Of a DNA stretch of 64,000 nt, positions 35,060 through 46,629 are shown in pieces; the stretch's first letter is position 1, and each line of letters begins with the position of its first letter. The stretch is taken from NCBI GenBank assembly GCA_022457155.1, contig JAJGOT010000010.1, positions 3,274,001-3,338,000 on the forward strand, in the 5' to 3' direction. The DNA comes from Cladopsammia gracilis. Taxonomy: Eukaryota > Cnidaria > Anthozoa > Scleractinia > Dendrophylliidae. The notes under the pieces were generated by a model that saw only the letters and a list, made by a program, of their open reading frames with translations, was not told where the DNA came from and made no database searches. Made by a program: the position numbers and the translations under genes.

Positions 35060-35917
35060 AAAACTATCAGACCTAACCTTGCAAGTCCAACAACAGGACA
35101 TTATGTTGGATGTTCAGCCTCAAACAAAAAGCTGGTTTACATTTACTTTGTTATACTAGAGATAAAAGCAAGGCATTCATATGGCAAAATATTTGTAGTT
35201 TTGAGCAAAAAAAATCACACCAGTAGATTCTGCCAGGAACACTATGTAAGAGAATTTGCAGTGGTCCAATAAATTACAAACAGTGTGATACCAACAAAAG
35301 GTGTGGAATTATTACCAGTTACAAGAATAATTTGAATGAATTAACAGGAGGTTAAAATTAAGTTGAAGCCATATCTGCAATATGAAATTCTGGGCAGATA
35401 GGCAGTCCTCAGTGATCCTTTAACCCAGACACCAATCCTCAGATTATTTGCTGCCAAACTGAGTAGTGAACACCAATGATCCAAGTAGAATAATGTATTT
35501 TGCAATTTTATTGTGTAAATTCTACACTTAAAACAAACCAAAATAAAATGAAACCATAGAAATCACTTTAAGGGCAGAATATTTAGTTTGGTAACAGAAT
35601 CCTGCATTTCTTTTTAACAAATTATATAATTATGAATATAATGACTTACACAATACAGATGTAATTGTATGAAGACCCTTTAGAGAGTGGACAGAACTTA
35701 TGCAGTCCAAAAAATTGGTTCTAAATTACATTTACTGTAAGGAATATCTCTAATACCCCAGTGTTCTTACCAGGAATTTGCCTTGGGGGGTCCCAGGGCC
35801 CTCCTGCCTGATAAATAGGGGTCCTGCAGGAACTTAAGGGGGTCAAAGTTAAGTAATGATCCGCATAAGGATAGTGCTGAACGGCAATGCACGATGGAAT
35901 GTCAACTTTTCTCAATT

Positions 35918-36377
35918 TTATTTATTTATTCATTTATTTTATTTACATTTTACCACAGGATAAATATTACAAAAGAAGAAAAAAATATTACAAAAATTGC
36001 AAATTTACAGGACAGGAAGAGCTACAAAAATAGTTCAAAATTAAATGTAATATTAAATGACTTAACATTGATAGGTAGGGTGGCGAGGAAGCCCAATGGA
36101 AGCTAAAAAGCTTGTAAAAAATTGGGCTCCTCATACTTAATTTGGATTTAGTGTAAGCTGCCATATCATGGTCAGGCAGGTTTAATTTACAGCTCTCTCG
36201 ATAAGGTATTAATGAAGTCTTGAAACTAGAGTAATTTGTCAGTTGCATTACATTATGGGGAAGGGAGTTCCATAGTTTAGGTCCTAAATAGAGGACTGTG
36301 AACTGTTAATGTTTGTACTACAGAAATATGGTCGGTAGTTATTAGCATTTCGAGTATTATATGTGTGTACTTGGCGA
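35918..36377 (-). mobile_element. 5'-truncated L2/CR1-like retrotransposon, copy 2
   Basis: Closely matches 13021-13480: same 3'UTR (GGTAGGGTGGCGAGGAAGCC), same NYSSFKTSL-coding region with frame breaks. It interrupts the left arm of the surrounding inverted-repeat element, so it is the younger insertion. Confidence 0.75.
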
Positions 36378-37422
36378 ATCACTTGTTACAACTAGTGATC
36401 TCATTGGCTTAGACTCAAAAACTGCTAAAAAGGTAAGGTTCAAGGTACATTAAGTCTAATTTTTTTAAGGTTTTAAGTATTTTGAGACCCAATCACACAA
36501 CATACAATTTTTAAAAGATATTGTATTTGGGGAACTTCATCAAAGAAGCAAAATTAGTATCTTTTGTCTTCTGCTATTCTGATTGGTTAAGCATGAACAT
36601 TTGCTAAAATTGATTTGACGCAAATGGATTTTCTGTATTTTTATAATGAAATATAATTATGAACCATCAGCTCCTCCTCTATTCTATGTGGGAAAGAGCC
36701 AATGCTGCAGAACAATGAAGTTTACTATAGTTCTTATGTGAAGCATTACTTAATCACGATCCGCCATGTTGTTTCTGAAAACGAAGCAAAAACCACAAGG
36801 AACGAATAACATGAGCCCACAATCCACAATATGATCCAAGATGGCAGCCAAAATCGTACTGAAGGAGCTGGGTCCAACGGAGTTGAAGGCTTTAATGGTA
36901 CTTTTGATGCATTGTTTTCATTTAATTGTACTTATTTCCAAGCAGAAAAAACTGAAGTATTTGATTGTGAATCGAAAAATTGCTCACTGACTTCTATACC
37001 TAAGTCCATTTCGCTCGTAGCATTTGATCTGAACTTGTGTGCCATCAAGGGTGCATTCACTTGGCTTTTAAGTAATGTGTTACATAAGAATTGAAGGGCC
37101 GAGGGCATAACAGACCTATGTGACACTTTAGGCCTTTTTTTTATTTTGTCTCGCTCAGATTTGTCCATTTTTGGCATGTGAACTAGTAATAAGTTGCAAA
37201 ACATTGTTCAGAATTTTTTCTGTTGTTTTTTCCGTCGTTTTCGAGAAACACCGTATGCAAAAAAATAAATCAAAGGCTCCTATTGTAACGCAACATTGCG
37301 GTAAGCTTCTGTTTTCACACTGACACGGTTCAATATTTTTTTACAATTAAACATAAGGGTTTTTGATGAACCCCCAAAAACGTAAATCACTTTCATAATG
37401 TCCAGTTCGAAAAAAAAAAAAA

Positions 37423-37495
37423 GGATGCTGAGCGCGAATCAAACCCAGAGCCGTCCGAGCGCAAATCCCGGATCCAAACCACTAGACCACAGAGC
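37423..37495 (-). repeat. tRNA-like sequence
   Basis: The minus strand reads GCTCTGTGGTCTAGTGGTTT, with A-box-like and B-box-like (GGGTTTGATTC) segments. The cloverleaf is imperfect, so it is best seen as SINE-derived. Confidence 0.4.
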
Positions 37496-38513
37496 ATTTC
37501 AACCACGGCACGGGATGGGAACTCTCAATGCTGCCCCTTTTCTGATCCGAAGTGATTCCAGACTTTTCCGCTGGCTCGTCTTGCCCACCAAGGTCCGTTT
37601 TTTACGTCAAGCACTAAATGGCGCTTCAGACACAAGGAAGGACAAGAAACACGACTCGTTTCTTTGAGAGGTGCTAGAGACTTAAGGATTTCCGGACTTA
37701 ATGATGTCTTTCAATCACCGGACGGCCTTATACACGTTAGCTTACACACACGCTACAGAGGCGATGTAATGCCATAGTGAGCTCACAATAGATAACTAGC
37801 GAACCAGGCATGCGTAAATAACGGTATTTTCGTTCAGGTTGTTGGCACTCAGAAGTATTGCAGTTGCGCAGTCTCATGGCTAAACTGCTTTGAAATGGCT
37901 TTGAATTAAATTGTGCTCTGAATGTAAAGTCAAAGCACTGGAGGGCCAGAACTCTGCTTTTTTCAGGTGAAATTGGTCTAATTCCTTATGGTTAGTGCAA
38001 ATTCGACAAGGGTTAATGATATTATTCGTTGTACGATAAAATGAGGCACATCTGAGCGAGAAAAAAATAAAAAAGGCCTATTCCATCTCTCCCTCCCACG
38101 TCGTTAACATTTTGCAGTGCCCCCTCTCCCGAGCTTTGCGAGGTTCTGCGAGACACGTATTTCCAGTAATTATATTTCATTATAAAAATACAGAAAATCC
38201 ATTTGCGTCAAATACATCTTAGGAAATGTTCGTGCTTAACCAATCAGAATAGCCGAAGACAATAGCTACTAAGTTTCCTTTATTGATGAAGTTCCCCAAA
38301 TACAATATCTTTGAAAAATTGCATGTTGTGCGATTGGGTCTCAAAATACTTGAAACCATAAAAAAAGTTAGACTTAATGCACCATGAACCTAAACTTTTT
38401 AGCGGTTTTTGAGTCTAAGCCAATGAGATCACAAGTTGTAACAATGAAAAAAGTTGACATTCCATCATGCATTGCTGTTCAGCACTATCCTTGTTATGTG
38501 GATCATTACTTAA

Positions 38514-39187
38514 ATGCATCATTTCATTTTTTTCTGTGGGAATCTCACAAGGCCGTGGCCTGGTAAAACAAAGGGTAATACCCAATATTAAGTAGCGTGG
38601 TTGTTCACTCAATTTGTGATCGGCTGTACTGAGTAAAGAAATACCAGTGACATTAAATCCATGTGTTCATCAGCACTGCAAGCCTGTAATGAACTGTGAT
38701 GTTAAGATCTGAAAAAACAGAGTGGATTTTACATTATTAAGCAGCAAGGTCAGGATGTCAAGCAGGATGGAAGGTCAAGAAAACAGAAACATTTTGAACA
38801 AAAATTAGCAAAAATCGTCCAAAACTAGGAGTAAAAAAGTTCTATAATGCAGGTGGCCAGTTGGAACACTGCTGATCACTCCAGTATCAGGATTAGTGAT
38901 CATAGCTATGCTGAATAAACTGAAATTGAAACAATAGACCCAACATAGTAGCTATTAAACACTGTAGAAAGTTTTTAATCCAAGTGAATTATGTATGAGA
39001 TTAAAAGAAATAAGATTTCAAATTATAGTCTGTTAATTACATGGTAATGTGTAGCAAAACACACTATACACTGTAACACTATACAGATACTATTATTCAA
39101 ATCATCAATCCACCTTCTCAAAAATTAAAAATAAGACCAGTTTTAAAGCCATTTTGTTTTGTTTGGAGGTCAACTGCACCCTGGAGT

Positions 39188-39238
<51 letters not shown>

Positions 39239-40081
39239 TCAGAGACCCTGGTCTGGTCTACTCACATGCCTCCTAAAATCTGGGAGATTACAAATTAAAT
39301 TGATTTGCGGGAGGGGCAGCAAAGTGTGAATTTTGTCCGCCTAGCTGAGCATTGTGAATCAAAACAAATCCAAAAATATTTGTCGATTCACAACAAATGT
39401 GAAGCCAATTATCCAAATTGATTAGTTTTGAGTCTGCAAGTTTCTTTAGGAACTGTAAATTTACGGTTGGGGAACTGTCCTGGCACTTGAAGATTTGCCT
39501 CAGTAAAGTTAATTTTGAACTTGCTACAGAATTCAGCCCAACTTTAATTTTAATTACTTGACGCTGCTAAGCTTGTGCTCAGCAGAAAATGCTTTTGATT
39601 TCTGGCATTGTTTAAACTGGGATGAATTATGACTACAAAGTATTTAGCAGGCGATCTTCAAGCTTCATTCAAGAGGCACAATACAGTGAATTGTCTGTTC
39701 TCAGACAAAGGCAAAGCAAGAAAGAAGTGGTTGACATGGACCAAATTGTGGAAATGCAGATCAACTGCACACTTTTATAACAGGAAACAAGGTAGAGGAG
39801 AAACTGATAGGTTTTATTCTTTGTGGGTGAGACATGTTGTTTTGTTTAATATTCACCGGTTCCAGTTGTTTAAATGTCTATGCAAGATAACCTGTTTGAC
39901 TTTTTGCATTTCACTGTTTCATTATACAGTATACACTTATGAAATTATTGAACGGCAACAATTTTATCCTTGCACAATGTTCATTCCCCTTTTTTGAATT
40001 GTTTGAATGTGCAGTTTCTGGACAACAACCAATTCACACACAGTGTCAGCAGAGCCAAGAGACATGTGACCAGGCCAGACC
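38514..40081. other. spacer
   Basis: No supportable gene. An (AG)n microsatellite lies at 39190-39235. Confidence 0.45.
39190..39235. repeat. (AG)n microsatellite
   Basis: About 22 AG units. Confidence 0.97.
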
Positions 40082-40246
40082 CAGGGTTGTCATAAAGTTT
40101 CGAAGTAGCCGACTGTGTTGTTGGAGTAGGCGGCCGAGGTTGGGGAAAACCCATCTCTTCTAAAGAACAGCCCAGGTGAGTAGCTGGCTGAGATAACAAA
40201 GAAGGTGGTGATTTTCGCCGGCAGCCGGCTACTTTTGACAACCCTG
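40082..40246. mobile_element. MITE with 6 bp target duplication
   Basis: The ends CAGGGTTGTCATAAAGT and ACTTTTGACAACCCTG are inverted. Subterminal TAGCCGACTG and CAGCCGGCTA also pair. CAGACC flanks both sides (40076-40081, 40247-40252). Confidence 0.8.
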
Positions 40247-40939
40247 CAGACCAGGGTCTCTCTCAATCTCGCTTGCTCCAGGGAATGAGAAGAAGAGATA
40301 CCCTGGGGATGAGGTTGTTTAGATGGTTTGTTAATATCAAGCAAACTTTTTTTCATAATAATGTCAGAAATAACAGCAGTTACCCACTAAGCATAAAGGA
40401 CACAACAGATATAAATATGTTGAGGAAAGCAAAGCTTTCAGATGTTGAAGTTAAGTAAAGTGAAGTGAAGAAGCATATGTTGCTTTAATATTATAAGCTT
40501 AAATTAACTTCAACTTGAGCAAAAATTATTAAACTTTACACACTGACACTTAATTAAAAGTTTAATATTTAAAATACTCACCTATTAAATTTCCATTTTT
40601 TTTTTCTTTCGAGTTGCCATTATTGTCTTGAGCCGATCATATTCCTCACAGGAATACAGACAAAAGCCCACGGGTTCCATTCATAATAAGCTTACGTCTT
40701 AACTTAAGCTTAAGATTATATAAGCTATATATTTATTTTATAAGACTTACACGACTGCTTGGCTCGTCGTCAGAGACGATTTTTTTGTCCTTCATGTTTG
40801 TCCCACAGTATTTTTTTAAAGCAGATACCAATCTATGTAATGATGAGATGAATAAAAAAATGTAACGATTCCCAAAAGATCCGCTTTTACCTTCTTTATA
40901 AGCTCACTGATCCTCGCATCTTGTCACCAACATTTTTTA

Positions 40940-41186
40940 TCCGATCAAACCAAAATGGCCGCCCGAGCGCCCGGATGAGGCCCGGACGATACACCAACGT
41001 AGGTGCCTGGAGCCGAGATAACCATTTTCCCGCGCTTTCCGCCGGTCCAAGATACAGCTGACGCGTTCAGAGTGAGTCGAGGAGAAAAAATATTCTGCTT
41101 TTCCTGGCTTTTCCTGCGTTCAGAGGATCGTTTGGACAATAACCTTTTCACCTTTCTTTGACGAAAAATTAACTTAAGATTAAAAG
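40940..41186 (+). promoter_or_regulatory. possible CpG-rich promoter / first non-coding exon
   Basis: A locally GC-rich, CpG-dense patch (AAAATGGCCGCCCGAGCGCC near 40954) is followed by an open, AT-richer stretch ending in a consensus donor (TTAAAAG before GTAAGTC at 41187). This is the look of a transcription start with a 5'UTR exon, but no downstream coding exon can be tied to it. A candidate open segment after a good acceptor at 41631-41760 is unassigned. Confidence 0.25.
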
Positions 41187-41189
41187 GTA

Positions 41190-43000
41190 AGTCTCTTTGA
41201 CATTTGAAAATTAAGTTAAGCCATAAACAAATTCGCAGTATGTTGATGTGCTTTACAGTCTTTACATGAGAGCAAGACCATCAGGTCAAAAGGTTCTTGA
41301 ACATACAACAAGCTACATGGACTACATGTACAGAGAGTTGAGCTGTGGATACATAAATATTGCTTGTATGTATTTTTTTTCCTGCTGAAGGAAAGGTAAT
41401 CTGTTAAGTGACTTAAGTGGTGATTGTCCGTGAGTTATTACCAAATGAAGGCAGTTGTTTCACCATAGCACTATGCCTTTCTAGGAAATGTTCAATGAAC
41501 TTGACTCGTTTTGGTGTTTACACTCATTGAGGAACCGCTGATTGTTTGGTGTGACGCAGTCATCTACAGCAACTGCTATTATTAAAATTTGTTGTGTTGG
41601 TTGTAAAATTTGTTTTGTTAATTTTTTTTCAGCCCGTTAACACTGAAGTCTGCAAACAAATTATTGTTTTCGTACCTGTCCAAGTTTATTCCCATAACAA
41701 AGCATATGAACCGTTGGCGTTTTCTGTTTGTGGTGCTGTATGTGCTAGACAATCACAATGAAGATGTGGTAAATAATTAATGTAAATGATTTTTTTGGTA
41801 CTGCTTCATGTAGAACCTTGTAATGTTAAGCAGTTACATATTGTTTTTCGCTATGCTTCTGTGGAATTGTCAGCTTAACTGTGATTAATGACATTTCTCT
41901 TAGTTTTTACTAATGGTCAATGAATTGGAAACTTCCACATCCTACCCCACCCCCTTGTCAAAAGAGTCTAGGTATTTGAACTTTAGCTTTGAAGATGGGA
42001 TCGTTCAAATTCCCCTGGCAGAAAGGACAAGAAAGTGTTGAAATGTCCTACCCTAGTGCCAGATTTGAGTAAAGAAAATTCGAAATTTTGCATTTATTCT
42101 TGTGTATTGTTTTATAATGGTCACTTTTTATATGTTCAAATGCCATACAACGGCTTTTCGTGTCAAATATAAGGGGATGTATGATGGTCAAATTGTTTGG
42201 CGCATAACTATAAGTAAAAGCACAAGTTTTAGTGGAATTTTGTAAAAATGCCCCAAATAACATTTGGAATCTTTGTTTTTTCAGGTCAGTTACAGCTGTT
42301 TGTATTTCAATGTTTGCCTGTTTTATGACCCATGGGGCAATAGATTATGAATTTAAAAAAGTTAAGAAGTGAACCAAGTGTTTGGTTACATGAAACAGCA
42401 ATTTTACTTAATGGGAGGTTATTACAGTAACTGCCTTATTGGCACCAGAGATTGTCTGTAGTGCATTTTATAATATGAAATTGACTATAATTGAAGTCAC
42501 TGTTTAATTTTAAATCTTGATGTTCCTATAATGTTTTTATTTTGTCATAATAAACTAGGCATAAAGTTGTTACAGTGGAAAGTTTTTTAATAATTAACCA
42601 AAAAATGAATATCAATTGTGTTGTATTTTACGAGTCTTGTACAAATAAAGGATGTTACACATTAGTATTGATATCATGAGTTAATGACTGCATGTCCAGG
42701 GGCTATTAAGTGGGTTTTGGGCCACTAACAGTTCAGTCTTGTACATAGAGTGGTTTCGATAAATTCGTGAAACAAAATGTATTTATTGCAAGTAATAATG
42801 AGATGAATACAACAGTTAACAAAAGAGTGTTCAGTAATAGTACAAACCAAAGGTTCGAATTAGCCTATATTCGTGCCTAAAACGTTTTATGGTCAGCTTT
42901 TGGGGGCACTTCGAATATAAACAAGATTTAATAATTTTTGGGGAAACTGAACAACTTGAAACTCAAAGAAAAAAAACAGTATTTCACAAAAAAAAAAGCA
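41190..43000. other. spacer without recognised gene
   Basis: Contains an open stretch after a pyrimidine-rich acceptor at about 41631 (PVNTEVCKQIIVFVPVQVYS...) and an acceptor at about 42285. Neither has a confirmed partner exon. Confidence 0.3.
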
Positions 43001-43012
43001 AAAAAAAAAAAT

Positions 43013-43083
43013 GCTCCCATTAGGATTGGAACCCGGGATCATTGGATCCCCCGATTAATCGCTCTAACCACTCTACCACGGTA
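43013..43083 (-). repeat. tRNA-like sequence, SINE or pseudogene
   Basis: The minus strand begins TACCGTGGTAGAGTGGTTAG (A-box-like) and contains CCGGGTTCCAATCC (B-box-like, one base off). The acceptor ends do not pair fully. Confidence 0.45.
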
Positions 43084-43319
43084 CATTTCACGTGTAAGTT
43101 ATTTCAAATGTGAGTGCCTTAACGTACATTCATGATGTATCGCGTGTCGCTGTTCCGTAATCCATTTGAAGTGTGCAGATTGCTTTTCTAGTCCATGAGC
43201 TTACAACGTTTACGTTTTGATTGCTTTTCTGGACAAACATAACCTTAAAATTATGTCTAAAAAGTAAGACTACACCACATTTCTTCTTGGTCACTACATT
43301 CAGTAGCCGACGATCGCAA

Positions 43320-44050
43320 ATTGAAATGGTAGTTAGCGCGTAAATAATCGTCTTACGCTTAGAACAAGGCATACATGCATGTTTACTTCTTTTGTTTCGT
43401 TTGTTGGCGTCGGTTAGCGCGTGGATAGTCGCCTCACGCTTAGAACAAGTTATACTTGTGTATTTTTCTTGTTTACTTTGTTGGCGTCAGTTAGAGCGTG
43501 GATAGTCGCCTTACGCTTAGAACGAGCTATACATGCATGTGTACTTTGCCCGTTTGGTTTGTTGGCGTCACTGAGTTAGCCCGTGAATAGCACTTGGCCT
43601 GACGCTTAGAACGAGTGCATGTGAAGTTAGCGCGTGAATAGTTGGCTTGTACGATTAAAACGAACTATACAGTGCGTTACGCTTAGAACGAGGTATACAT
43701 GCATATGTACTTTGCTTGTTTGGTTTGTTGGCGTCACAAGGTAGCGCGTGAGTAGCACTTAGCCTTACGCTTTAATTAATAGAACGAGTGCATGTGAAGT
43801 TAGCGCGTGAATAGTTGGCATACGCTTAAAACGAACTATACAGTGCGTTACGCTTAGAACGAGCTATACATGCATGTGTACTTTGCTTGTTTGGTTTGTT
43901 GGCGTCAGTTAGCGCGTGAGTAGCACTTGGCCTTACGCTTTAATTAATAGAACGAGTACATGTGAAGTTAGCGCGTGAATAGTTGGCTTACGCTTAAAAC
44001 GAACTATACAGTGCGTTACGCCTAGAACGAGCTACACATGCCTGTGTACT
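43320..44050. repeat. complex tandem repeat array
   Basis: Units of roughly 80-220 bp combine TTAGCGCGTG(A/G)ATAG, TTACGCTTAGAACGAGCTAT, ATACATGCATGTGTACTTTG and GTTTGGTTTGTTGGCGTCA. Higher-order copies of about 180 bp repeat from 43600 on. Confidence 0.8.
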
Positions 44051-44051
44051 T

Positions 44052-44398
44052 TCTTCTTAGTTTTTTTCTAAGTGTCTCGCGAAATGACTTTCGTTGAGTC
44101 GGATCGACTTTCACTTTGACGGGTCGTCTCGATCCGCCGATATTTTCCACCCTCACACATACACTCTCGCCGTATTTTTCTAAGTCTCTCGCGAAATAAC
44201 TTCCGGTGAGTCGGGTCGACTTTTACTTAGACGGGTCGAGTCGGATCGAGTCAATTCGCCGATATTTTTTACCCTCCCATCCACGAGATTGATTTTTACT
44301 TCCGGTAGTAATAGGTTGATGATTTCGCGACCTGACTTCCGCTGAGTCGGATCGTCTTTGCTTATTGACGACCCGACTCAGTTCGGGTATATTGGACA
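44052..44398. repeat. satellite-like repeat, array 2 (inverse of 31672-32135)
   Basis: Holds the complements of the array 1 blocks (AAGTCTCTCGCGAAAT; CCGCCGATATTTTCCACCCT-like) and ends CAGTTCGGGTATATTGGACA, the complement of the array 1 start. Confidence 0.75.
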
Positions 44399-44521
44399 TG
44401 AGTGATGATTGTAGGTCACTCAAACCTCCTCAATGACCTCAACAGCACTTTTTTCCGCTTTTATGTGAGTACTACCTGTAGTTTGTTTGCCACTGTTTTC
44501 CTTTTTTTTTTTCCATTTCAG

Positions 44522-44551
44522 AATGAAATAACCACTGTTGAGAAGGACAAG
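44522..44551 (+). CDS. possible 30 bp micro-exon
   Basis: Between a long pyrimidine-tract acceptor (ccatttcag) and donor GTTAGT lie ten codons, NEITTVEKDK, phase 0/0. It could follow the phase-0 end of exon 27917-28011 or of 46274-46350, but order and distance make this speculative. Confidence 0.2.
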
Positions 44552-44635
44552 GTTAGTTCCAGGCTCTTGAAAAAACAGTGGTGTACTTTCTTTGTGCTTG
44601 GAAACAAAACAAAATGGTCATTACAAATGAAGACA

Positions 44636-44830
44636 CAAGTTGATGTGGAGAAAATCATAAAGAACTAAATTTATTACAAGTGTATTTAGCACGCACAAAT
44701 AAAACCCAGTATTCATAGGGATCATTTCTACCAACCAAGCTAAAAGAAATTTTCCGGGTTTAAGATTCAGGATTCGGGATTCTTTTTCCATTTCTTCGAT
44801 CACCACCCATCAACCGTTTTTCAGGTTGTG
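44636..44830. repeat. direct repeat, copy 1 (partner 46630-46822)
   Basis: Shares CACAAGTTGATGT, AAAATCATAAAGAACTAAAT, TTTAGCACGCACAAATA, TTCATAGGGATCATTTCT and TTTTTCCATTTCTTCGATCA with the partner. The partner has a short extra AGAAAATGATCTT stretch. Confidence 0.8.
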
Positions 44831-44844
44831 AACCCCCGCTCATG

Positions 44845-46041
44845 ATCATATAGCCTGCGAGCAAGCTCTCGGGCTCGGGGTTTGAGAGAGCGGAGAGCGA
44901 GAGCTTGCAACGATGTCTCAGAAATTTGAATGCCGCCCCCAATACTTCCCGTGGCTTCCCGCTGTCCGAGCTGTCAGAATTCGGCCAATCAGCGCAAACC
45001 GGAAACGAGCGTTAATGTCAACAAACATGTAACAGTCCACGTGAAAAAAAAAAACGGAACTTGCTCGCAGCAAGTATGGCAAATATAGATCTGTGTAGGG
45101 AGAAAACCGAAAGCAGAAGATCCAAACGATTTAATATTGTAGATATTGTAAAGCTTCGTTAAAACTTCGCTAGCGTGTTTATAATTTTGTGAATCGCGAG
45201 ATGTTTTTTATTGAAAAGGTTTCAAATTACTTTCGAACATATGCAAATTGCGTGGTGAACAAAAATAAATAAACTAAATAGCACCGGCCAAGACACTAGA
45301 GCTCTTTCGATAGCTGTTCAAATGGCTGGAAATCTTTCATCTAAACGGGTACTAACATTCGCCGTTCGAAAGGGTGAAGATTTTTTTTAAACGTTTAACA
45401 GCCGCCGTTTGAACGGTTGAATATTTTTTCCCGTTAACTTTCAGCGTGAGAGGTCACAATTTTCTCGGCTGACCCAAACAAAAGCTGAAACTTCGCCGAT
45501 CTTAATTCTTCATTAGATACATCGGCAACAGAAGCCGCAGACATTCCAATACTTCTGGCTTCTGCTACCTGGTCGTCGATGATGCGTTATAACGGACAGA
45601 CAACCAACAGTGTTTGATGCTGCCTCCTTTCAATTTGCAGCCGCGGCAGCAAACAGTTGAAATATAAAGCTTTTGCCATAGCCCGTCAGCAAAACAGTTA
45701 GGACATCACTGCCTTTAAGTAGTGCTTCAACTGCTTGACGTTGCCCGGGTTTCAATTCCGAAGGAAACTTCACATATTTTGAAAAATTCTCGCACGCTTT
45801 ATGAATACAATCTCCTCCGCTCTCCGTGATTTTGTTTTCTTGATCACGCACGACGCACGAACAATGATGACGTTATTATCCAATTAAATCTCAACCAATC
45901 AGCATTTTCCGCTAGCTTTCACGGGTTAAACATTCAAATTTCTGAGACATCGTTGCAAGCTCTCATTCCTTTCCCTCCCCCACCCCCTCCCCCCCAAAAA
46001 AAACTCCAAACCCGAACCCGAGAGCTTGCTCGCAGGCTACT
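44845..46041. mobile_element. 1.2 kb TIR element carrying a helicase fragment
   Basis: The left end TAGCCTGCGAGCAAGCTCTC is exactly mirrored at the right by GAGAGCTTGCTCGCAGGCTA. Subterminal blocks also invert: GAGAGCTTGCAACGATGTCT and CAGAAATTTGAATG (left) with CATTCAAATTTCTGAGACAT and GTTGCAAGCTCTC (right). The element therefore has ends of about 100 bp. Between them are unique DNA and the RecQ-like ORF at 45630-45851. No transposase and no clear target duplication seen. Confidence 0.8.
45630..45851 (-). pseudogene. RecQ-like helicase N-terminal fragment inside a TIR element
   Basis: A 73-codon minus frame reads ...SELKPGQRQAVEALLKGSDV, then LTVLLTGYGKSFIFQLF. That is the Q-motif/motif I arrangement of RecQ-type DEAH helicases, with Walker A variant TGYGKS. 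It stops after AAAAAN. Motifs II-VI are absent, so it cannot be a working helicase. It is probably a host gene piece carried by the element, or the first exon of a captured copy. Confidence 0.65.
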
Positions 46042-46273
46042 CTATTTTTGGAAAGACGGACCTGAGTGAGCCGGTACAATAAAACTTTCTGGAGAAATAA
46101 AAAAGAGAGGCCATTCATTGTGTGAAAAACTACAGTGAGTTACCAATAAGTAATAAATAAATAAACATAATGTATTTTCAACTTATTAATTAAGAGCACG
46201 AGCTTGTAATCTAATAAAAAGAAACTTTTGTTTTCTTTACTTTGACTGCGCATACAGCTTGGGTCTCCTGCAG

Positions 46274-46350
46274 TGGTCATGTCAAAAACGAAAGGGGAAG
46301 CATTGTTGGAGGATGTTAAAGACAGCACTATGAAGCCAGATTTTCCGAAG
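46274..46350 (+). pseudogene. duplicated copy of the last TRADD-N gene exon
   Basis: Follows acceptor ctcctgcag and runs to donor GTAACA. It enters in phase 1 and leaves in phase 0, as does exon 27917-28011, and ends PDFPK (the other ends FDFPK). Sequence similarity continues into the intron for about 140 bp (TTTCTGCTTTATTTTTACTT, GAGCAACTGGTGATAAGGAA, ACTGTAGATCCAGAGATG). The upstream exon part has diverged. It may be an alternative exon, part of a second gene copy, or a relic. Confidence 0.5.
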
Positions 46351-46629
46351 GTAACACGTCTTTCTGCTTTATTTTTACTTTGTGAGCAACTGGTGATAAG
46401 GAATATTTATATCGAAAAGCAGTCATGTTTCACCATGGCCAGTTTTAGTACTGTAGATCCAGAGATGCCGGTCTTTCAAGAGATGTTAAAGGTCAAATGA
46501 ACCAAAAATTTGGCATGTTTTCCTTTATCCATTTAGACGTAACCAAACACTTAAAGAAACCGTTATAAAGCAAACTAACGCAAAAATGTTTAGCCTATAA
46601 GGGAGTCACATAGCTTAAAGTACGAAGAT

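Larger units (their letters stand above)
35849..38513. mobile_element. 2.7 kb long-inverted-repeat element
   Basis: The left arm (35849-35917 plus 36378-36665) matches the reverse complement of the right arm (38170-38513): TTAAGTAATGATCC outer end, GGATAGTGCTGAAC, TGGAATGTCAACTTTT, GATCTCATTGGCTTAGA, CCCAATCACACAACAT. Weaker inner pairing continues (TCTCGCTCAGAT near 37150; ATCTGAGCGAGA near 38049). The left arm is split by a non-LTR copy. The interior has a tRNA-like sequence at about 37423-37495 and no recognisable transposase. Confidence 0.75.

Noticed and set aside
36831..37094. Protein-coding gene inside the 2.7 kb inverted-repeat element
   Set aside because: No domain or transposase motif, and the opposite strand is equally open; treated as non-autonomous element interior.
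41631..41760. Internal exon after a strong acceptor
   Set aside because: Open in two frames, with a TGA before the only donor in the better frame and no partner exon found.
43320..44050. CRISPR-like spaced repeats
   Set aside because: Units are long, diverged and adjacent, without constant short direct repeats and unique spacers; the genome is eukaryotic.
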